Shown in pieces: positions 33,578-38,238 of a stretch of 38,238 nucleotides of DNA. This stretch comes from Betaproteobacteria bacterium (lineage in GTDB: Bacteria > Pseudomonadota > Gammaproteobacteria > Burkholderiales > Burkholderiaceae_F): assembly GCA_005882215.1 (NCBI GenBank), contig VBCK01000140.1:1-38238 (forward strand), read 5' to 3'. Each line of letters begins with the position of its first letter. The stretch's first letter is position 1. The notes beneath the pieces were generated by a model that searched no databases, was not told the DNA's origin, and was given only the letters and a program-made list of their open reading frames with translations. Both the position numbers and the translations under genes were made by a program.

Positions 33578-35103
33578 AACGGGCGCGGGCGCTTGCACTG
33601 CCGGCCGGGTTTTGCGCGCTTGCGGCCTGCGCGTTGGGCGGCTCGGCCGCGCGCCCCGCGCCGGTGGACGACACGCTCGCCCGCATCCAGCACATCGTCG
33701 TGATCTACGGCGAAAACCGCAGCTTCGACAACCTGTATGGACTGTTTCCCGGAGCGGACGGGATCGAGCAGGCGAGCGCCGACGCGCGCACGCAGCGCGA
33801 CCGCGACGGCAGCGTCCTTCCGGTGCTGCCGCCGGTGTGGAACGCCAATGGCCCGGACTTCGATCCGCGCTTCGGCACGAAGCTGTCCAACGGGCCGTTT
33901 CGGATCGATGGGGAGCCGGCACGCGTTCCGCTGTCGGTTCCGACGCGCGATCTGCTGCACCGCTACTACCAGAACATCGAGCAGATCGACGGCGGCCGCA
34001 ACGACCGGTTTGCCGCCGTGTCCGATGCCGGTGCTCTGGCGATGGGCTATTACGACGGCAGTTCGATGGCGCTGTGGCAGCTGGCGCGCGAGTTCACGCT
34101 CGCCGACCACTTCTTCATGGGTACGTTCGGCGGTTCTTTCATGAACCACGTGTGGCTTGCGTGTGGCTGCGTTGCGCAGTATCCGAACGCGCCCGATGCG
34201 CTCACGAGCCGGCTCGACGCGCAGGGCCGGCTGCTGCGCAAGGCCGCCTCCCCGCCGAGCGCGCTGGCTGGCCCGGTTCAGTGGGAGCGGGACGGGGCGA
34301 TCACGCCGGACGGCTACGCGATCAACACGACGCAGCCGCCGTACCAGCCCAGCGGCATCGCGCCGGCGCCCGGCGGCGATCCGCAGCTGGCCGATCCGTC
34401 ACGCAAGCCGCTGCCACCGCAGGAAGCGCCGACGATCGGTGACCGCCTGACGGAGCGCTCCATCAGCTGGGCCTGGTACGCCGGCGGCTGGAACCAGGCG
34501 CTGACCGACTCGAGCCAGCCGGGCGGCGCCTCGCGCGGCGTGATCTACTCCAACCAGCCGGGCAGCGTGAATTTCCAGCCGCACCACCAACCGTATAACT
34601 ATTTCCGCCGCTATGCCCCTGGCACAGCGGCGCGGCGCGAGCACCTGAAGGATTTATCCGACTTGCTGGTGGACATCGCGAGCGACCGGCTGCCTCAGGT
34701 GGCGTTCTACAAGCCGGTCGGAGATCAGAACCAGCATCCGGGTTACACCGACGTACTGTCGGGCGACCGCCACATCGCCGACCTGGTCCGGAAGATCCAG
34801 GCCAGCCCGGCCTGGAGCTCGACGCTGATCGTCGTCACCTACGACGAGAACGGCGGCTTCTGGGATCACGCATCGCCGCCGTCCGGGGCCGGCCACGGCG
34901 ACCGGTGGGGACCGGGCACGCGCGTGCCGGCGATCCTGATTTCGCCGTTCGTGAAGAAAGCTTACGTCGACCACACGCCGTATGACACCGGGTCGATACT
35001 GCGACTGCTCGAGCACCGTTTCGCGCTGACGCCGTTGCCGGATGCGCGGGTCAAGCTGGGCGATTTGACCGGCGCGTTAGACGTGCCGCAGCCGCGGCAC
35101 TGA
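33574..35103 (+). CDS. Phospholipase C / acid phosphatase-type phosphoesterase (AcpA/PlcN family)
   Basis: A 509-residue exported metal-dependent phosphoesterase. The N-terminus has a signal with a lipobox-like LAAC near residue 19 (FCALAACALGG), so it may be a lipoprotein. The start of the catalytic domain, IQHIVVIYGENRSFDNLYG, is the metal- and substrate-binding signature of this family. Later motifs are MGTFGGSFMNHVWL, QVAFYKPVGDQNQHPGY, VVTYDENGGFWDH and GTRVPAILISPF. The family cleaves phospholipids or phosphomonoesters in the periplasm or outside. The ATG overlaps the di-iron gene stop, implying coupled translation. Length and motifs are complete; phospholipase and phosphatase activity cannot be told apart. 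Confidence 0.9.
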   Translation: MKRARALALPAGFCALAACALGGSAARPAPVDDTLARIQHIVVIYGENRSFDNLYGLFPGADGIEQASADARTQRDRDGSVLPVLPPVWNANGPDFDPRFGTKLSNGPFRIDGEPARVPLSVPTRDLLHRYYQNIEQIDGGRNDRFAAVSDAGALAMGYYDGSSMALWQLAREFTLADHFFMGTFGGSFMNHVWLACGCVAQYPNAPDALTSRLDAQGRLLRKAASPPSALAGPVQWERDGAITPDGYAINTTQPPYQPSGIAPAPGGDPQLADPSRKPLPPQEAPTIGDRLTERSISWAWYAGGWNQALTDSSQPGGASRGVIYSNQPGSVNFQPHHQPYNYFRRYAPGTAARREHLKDLSDLLVDIASDRLPQVAFYKPVGDQNQHPGYTDVLSGDRHIADLVRKIQASPAWSSTLIVVTYDENGGFWDHASPPSGAGHGDRWGPGTRVPAILISPFVKKAYVDHTPYDTGSILRLLEHRFALTPLPDARVKLGDLTGALDVPQPRH

Positions 35104-35374
35104 TCTGTTCACAACCCCTGGGTCGCTGCGAGTGTCAAGAAGGCGGCCAGGGAGCGCTTTGATTCCATTGCGTCGGGACCGACCCTGGCCCCGGTTAATT
35201 CCTTCGAAGCACGAATCGGTTCAACGCGCGTGCATCGATGCGCGAATAAGAAGCAGATCCGCGTGTTCAATGCGACCGCTGCGTTGCAACGTTGCCTGGG
35301 ATCATCTGTCGAAGTGGAGCCTGATAATGCTTGAAAACCTGCAGGGCGAACGGCGCGACGGGGGTTGAAGAGGC
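35104..35374. promoter_or_regulatory. Intergenic region before the penicillin-binding-protein gene
   Basis: These 271 bases hold no convincing gene. A 10-bp perfect palindrome GCATCGATGC lies at 35233-35242 inside a CG-rich context. GATAAT at 35323-35328 could be a -10 hexamer for the downstream gene, but no -35 sits at the right distance. The sequence GAAGAGG just before the ATG at 35375 is a plausible ribosome site. Confidence 0.35.
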
Positions 35375-38238
35375 ATGACAGCCACGGGAATCGATAGTCT
35401 TGCCTCGGGCTCGGACACGGCAGAGCGGACCCGGATCGCCGCTCCGCCCGCGCCCAGCGGCGCGGCACCGGATATCGAGCCCGATACCACCGAGCTCGGG
35501 GCCGACCCGATCGCATCGCCCGAGCAGCCCCACAAGCCGCTGATCAAGCGAGCGGAGTTCTGGACCGCGATCGTGGCCCTTGGCTTGGTGCTGATGGAAG
35601 CGAACCAGCCCTACCTGCAGTCGCTGTTCGTGTGGGGTGCCGTCACGGACATGACGTTCAAGGCCGAGGCCGGCCCGAGTCCGGCCATACGCTTTCCAAA
35701 GTCCGGGCCTTACGATCAGCGTCTTGGCTATGTCGCTCTGCCATCCCTGATTCAGCGGCTGACGAGCCACAGCTTCGACGTGGAGAGGCAGGCACGCCAG
35801 TCGCCCGACCTGCTGGACTTCATCGGGGCGGGCGGCTACGCGGTCTACCACGAGAAGTTCCAGGCCGGAATCGTGCTGAACGATCGTCGGGGCGAGCCGC
35901 TCCAAGCGGCGCCCTATCCGGCAGCCGCTTATGAACGCTTCGAGCAAATCCCCTCCGTTCTGGTCGACACCCTCCGGTTCATCGAGGATCGCGATCTTCT
36001 CGATCGGAAGCACCCCTATCGCAACCCTGCCGTCGAGTGGCGGCGCCTCGCGCTGGCGGCCGCCGGACGGGTGGGTGGCGTGCTGGACCGGGACCTGCGG
36101 CGCGGGGGCGCCAGCACCTTGGCCACTCAAATCGAGAAGTATCGGCACTCGCCGGCTGGGCGCACCGAGGGTGTTTCCGAAAAGATGCGGCAGATGGCGA
36201 CGGCGACTGCGCGCGCTTACCTGGACGGTCCTGAGACGATCGCTGCGCAGCGCCGGATCATCACCACCTACCTCGACTCGACGCCGTTGGGCTCGCGGCC
36301 CGGCCATGGCGAAGTCATAGGCCTGGGCGACGGAATGCGCGCCTGGTTCGGTGTCGATCTGGCCGAAGCGAACCGGCTGCTGTCCGAACCGGCTGCGTCG
36401 CCGGCCGAGAACGCGCCGCGCGCGCAGGTCTACAAGCAGGCACTGAGCCTGCTGATCGCTCAGCGCCGGCCGTCTTACTACTTGAACGCCGGTCGCGCGG
36501 ATCTGGAGCGCTTGACCAACGGGTATCTGCGCGCACTGGCGGCTGCGGGCGTGATCGATCCGGCATCGCGCGACGCGGCGCTGAAGCTTCCGCTCGCCTT
36601 CACGCCCGAGTCGCCGGCGCTGAGCGCGGGCTCGTTCGTCGAGCGCAAAGCGGTGGACGCCGTGCGCACGGAGTTGATGACCGCGCTTGGCCTGCCCGAC
36701 GTCTATAGCCTCGACCGTCTGGATCTGTCGGCGCGGATCAGCATCGACGGGTCCGCGCAGAGCCGCATCGCAGCGGTCCTCGAGCGGCTGAAGGATCCAC
36801 AGGCGGTCAAGGAGCTCGGACTGGTCGGCGATCAGTTGCTGGGCGGCGTCGACCCGGCCAGGGTCGCCTGGAGCGTGGTCCTGTACGAGCGGGGCGAGGA
36901 CCGCAATCTCGTCCGAATTCACGCGGACAGCTTGGAGCAGCCGTTCGACATCAACTCGGAAGCCAAGCTCATTCTGGGCTCCACGGCCAAGCTCAGGACG
37001 CTCGCGACCTACCTCGAGGTCGTCGATAGCCTGTATCGGGAATTGTCGACCCAGACCACGCCGGCGTTGCGCCGGATGGTCGCGACGACCGACGACCCGC
37101 TTCGCCGATGGGCGGCGGACTACCTGCTGGCCGTCGCACCGGAGCGCCGCGCACTGCAGCCGATGCTGGATGCCGCGATGCAACGCCGCTACCCGGCCAA
37201 CCCATCCGAGGAGTTCTTTACCGGCGGCGGCGTTCACGTCTTCCACAATTTCGAGCGGTCCGAAGACCGCGAGACGCCGACGGTCGAGCAGGCCTTCGAG
37301 CACTCGATCAATCTTGCCTTCGTGCGCCTGCTGCGCGATGTGATTCGGCACTACGAGGCCGACCTCGGCGCGCGCGAGGAAGTCCTGACCTCCGCCGCCA
37401 ACCCGCTGCGAGAGGATCTGTTGCGGCGCTTCGCCGATCAAGAAGGCGGCGCTTACCTGACTCGCTTCTATTCCTACTACGTGGGCCTGACGCCGGCCGA
37501 GGCGCTCGATCGCCTCGCCAGCCGGGCGCGGCGCTCGCCGCGCCGGCTGATCGTGATGTTCCGCACGGTGCGGCCCGATGCCTCCGTGGCGGACCTGCGC
37601 GACTTCCTCGCTCCCAGGATTCACGACGTGCCGTCGGAACAATCCGCCGGCGAGCTGTATGCGAGATACGGGCCGGACAAGTTTTCGCTCGGCAATCGTG
37701 GCTACCTGGCCGGCGTCAATCCACTCGAGCTCTGGCTGGTCGCCTACCTGCAGACTCATCCCGACGCGACGAGGTCCCAGATCATCGCCGCGAGCGCCCG
37801 CGAGCGGCAGGAGTCCTATGACTGGCTGTTCAGGACCGGAAACACTCGCAAGCAGGATGTCCGTATCAAGGGGCTCGTCGAAGAGCAGGCGTTCGACCGC
37901 GTTCTGCAGGACTGGAAGCGACACGGCTATCCGTTCAGCCGGCTGGTGCCATCGCTGGCCACCGCGATCGGCAGTTCCGGGGATCGGCCCGACGCCCTCG
38001 CCACGCTGATGGGGATCGTCCTGAACCGGGGTGTGAAACAGTCGACGACCGACCTGGAGAGCGTGCATTTCGCGGCCGGCACGCCCTACGACACCGAGAT
38101 GGCCTATCGCCCGCAGGCTCAGGAACGGGTGATGTCCGAGGAAGTCGCAGCCACGCTGCGCCGCGCCCTTGCGGGGGTCGTCGACAACGGAACCGGGTCC
38201 AGGGTTCGCGGCGTCTTTATCGGTTCCGATGGCAAGCC
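35375..38238 (+). CDS. Divergent class A penicillin-binding protein (transglycosylase/transpeptidase), 3' end outside window
   Basis: The first 954 codons of a gene that runs off the right edge. An acidic N-terminal tail (1-58) precedes one membrane segment (about 60-75). A family-51 transglycosylase-like domain follows: IEDRDLL with putative catalytic E204, and RRGGASTLATQIEKY (242-256). The transpeptidase-like part has SxxK as STAK (S536, K539) in LILGSTAKLRTLATY and SxN as SIN (644-646) in FEHSINLAFVRL. The KTG motif would lie just past the window end, after GVVDNGTGSRV. It is considerably longer than ordinary PBP1 proteins and diverges around each motif, so enzymatic activity is uncertain. 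It would act at the periplasmic face of the inner membrane. Confidence 0.82.
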   Translation, partial: MTATGIDSLASGSDTAERTRIAAPPAPSGAAPDIEPDTTELGADPIASPEQPHKPLIKRAEFWTAIVALGLVLMEANQPYLQSLFVWGAVTDMTFKAEAGPSPAIRFPKSGPYDQRLGYVALPSLIQRLTSHSFDVERQARQSPDLLDFIGAGGYAVYHEKFQAGIVLNDRRGEPLQAAPYPAAAYERFEQIPSVLVDTLRFIEDRDLLDRKHPYRNPAVEWRRLALAAAGRVGGVLDRDLRRGGASTLATQIEKYRHSPAGRTEGVSEKMRQMATATARAYLDGPETIAAQRRIITTYLDSTPLGSRPGHGEVIGLGDGMRAWFGVDLAEANRLLSEPAASPAENAPRAQVYKQALSLLIAQRRPSYYLNAGRADLERLTNGYLRALAAAGVIDPASRDAALKLPLAFTPESPALSAGSFVERKAVDAVRTELMTALGLPDVYSLDRLDLSARISIDGSAQSRIAAVLERLKDPQAVKELGLVGDQLLGGVDPARVAWSVVLYERGEDRNLVRIHADSLEQPFDINSEAKLILGSTAKLRTLATYLEVVDSLYRELSTQTTPALRRMVATTDDPLRRWAADYLLAVAPERRALQPMLDAAMQRRYPANPSEEFFTGGGVHVFHNFERSEDRETPTVEQAFEHSINLAFVRLLRDVIRHYEADLGAREEVLTSAANPLREDLLRRFADQEGGAYLTRFYSYYVGLTPAEALDRLASRARRSPRRLIVMFRTVRPDASVADLRDFLAPRIHDVPSEQSAGELYARYGPDKFSLGNRGYLAGVNPLELWLVAYLQTHPDATRSQIIAASARERQESYDWLFRTGNTRKQDVRIKGLVEEQAFDRVLQDWKRHGYPFSRLVPSLATAIGSSGDRPDALATLMGIVLNRGVKQSTTDLESVHFAAGTPYDTEMAYRPQAQERVMSEEVAATLRRALAGVVDNGTGSRVRGVFIGSDGK

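Noticed and set aside
35267-38068. A 933-codon open frame on the minus strand opposite the penicillin-binding-protein gene
   Set aside because: Long antisense frames are expected in GC-rich coding DNA. Its translation is Arg/Gln/His-rich without domain features, while the plus strand shows GT51 and transpeptidase motifs.

Overview
The window is a GC-rich, densely coded proteobacterial chromosome segment with short intergenic gaps. The block hslV-hslU / argB / HAD phosphatase / slmA, a cytoplasmic PHA-type hydrolase and an FNR/ANR-type regulator all point to a betaproteobacterium, most likely Burkholderiales. That placement is inferred from gene content and synteny. No tRNA, rRNA, CRISPR array, phage gene or intact insertion sequence was seen.

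Layout. 1-5.3 kb: the C-terminal end of a PHA synthase/depolymerase-like hydrolase, a small BamE/SmpA-like lipoprotein, then a redox group. The redox group has a beta-carbonic anhydrase and a Rieske/AIF-type reductase fusion on the minus strand. Facing them are a cNMP-domain/thioredoxin-reductase-like fusion and a DUF2630 protein. 5.3-8.1 kb is a patchwork: an orphan TraU-like (PFL_4710-type) conjugation protein, a LuxR-type regulator, a 23-bp tandem duplication and a 5'-truncated MoeB/ThiF gene. 8.1-16.2 kb is a minus-strand housekeeping run: STAS protein, hslV, hslU, a 121-bp palindromic repeat, an unlisted 58-residue basic protein, argB, a HAD phosphatase, sppA and slmA. Two of its junctions are TTGA stop/start overlaps.

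16.5-26.3 kb is the most unusual part. A minus-strand ABC importer operon (ATPase, permease, NMT1/ThiY-like binding protein, small membrane protein) contains a 789-residue hybrid kinase between permease and binding protein. The kinase N-terminus resembles the plant and cyanobacterial ethylene-receptor membrane domain. Divergent from this operon is a second kinase of the same HK-REC-HK layout that is soluble and has no visible sensor domain. It overlaps a FixJ/TodT-like response regulator and is followed by an FNR-type regulator with a full set of iron-sulfur cysteines. My hypothesis is one signalling island: the membrane kinase senses, the TodS-like kinase relays, the FixJ-like regulator acts, and the ABC importer and FNR are outputs or co-inputs.

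26.3-38.2 kb holds a secreted carboxymuconolactone-decarboxylase-like protein, a Ser/Thr kinase fused to TolB-like and TPR regions, an aldo/keto reductase, an OPT-family transporter, a ferritin-like di-iron protein overlapping a phospholipase C/acid phosphatase, and the start of a divergent class A penicillin-binding protein cut by the window edge.

All functions are assigned from sequence motifs and remembered family features. No database search was run.
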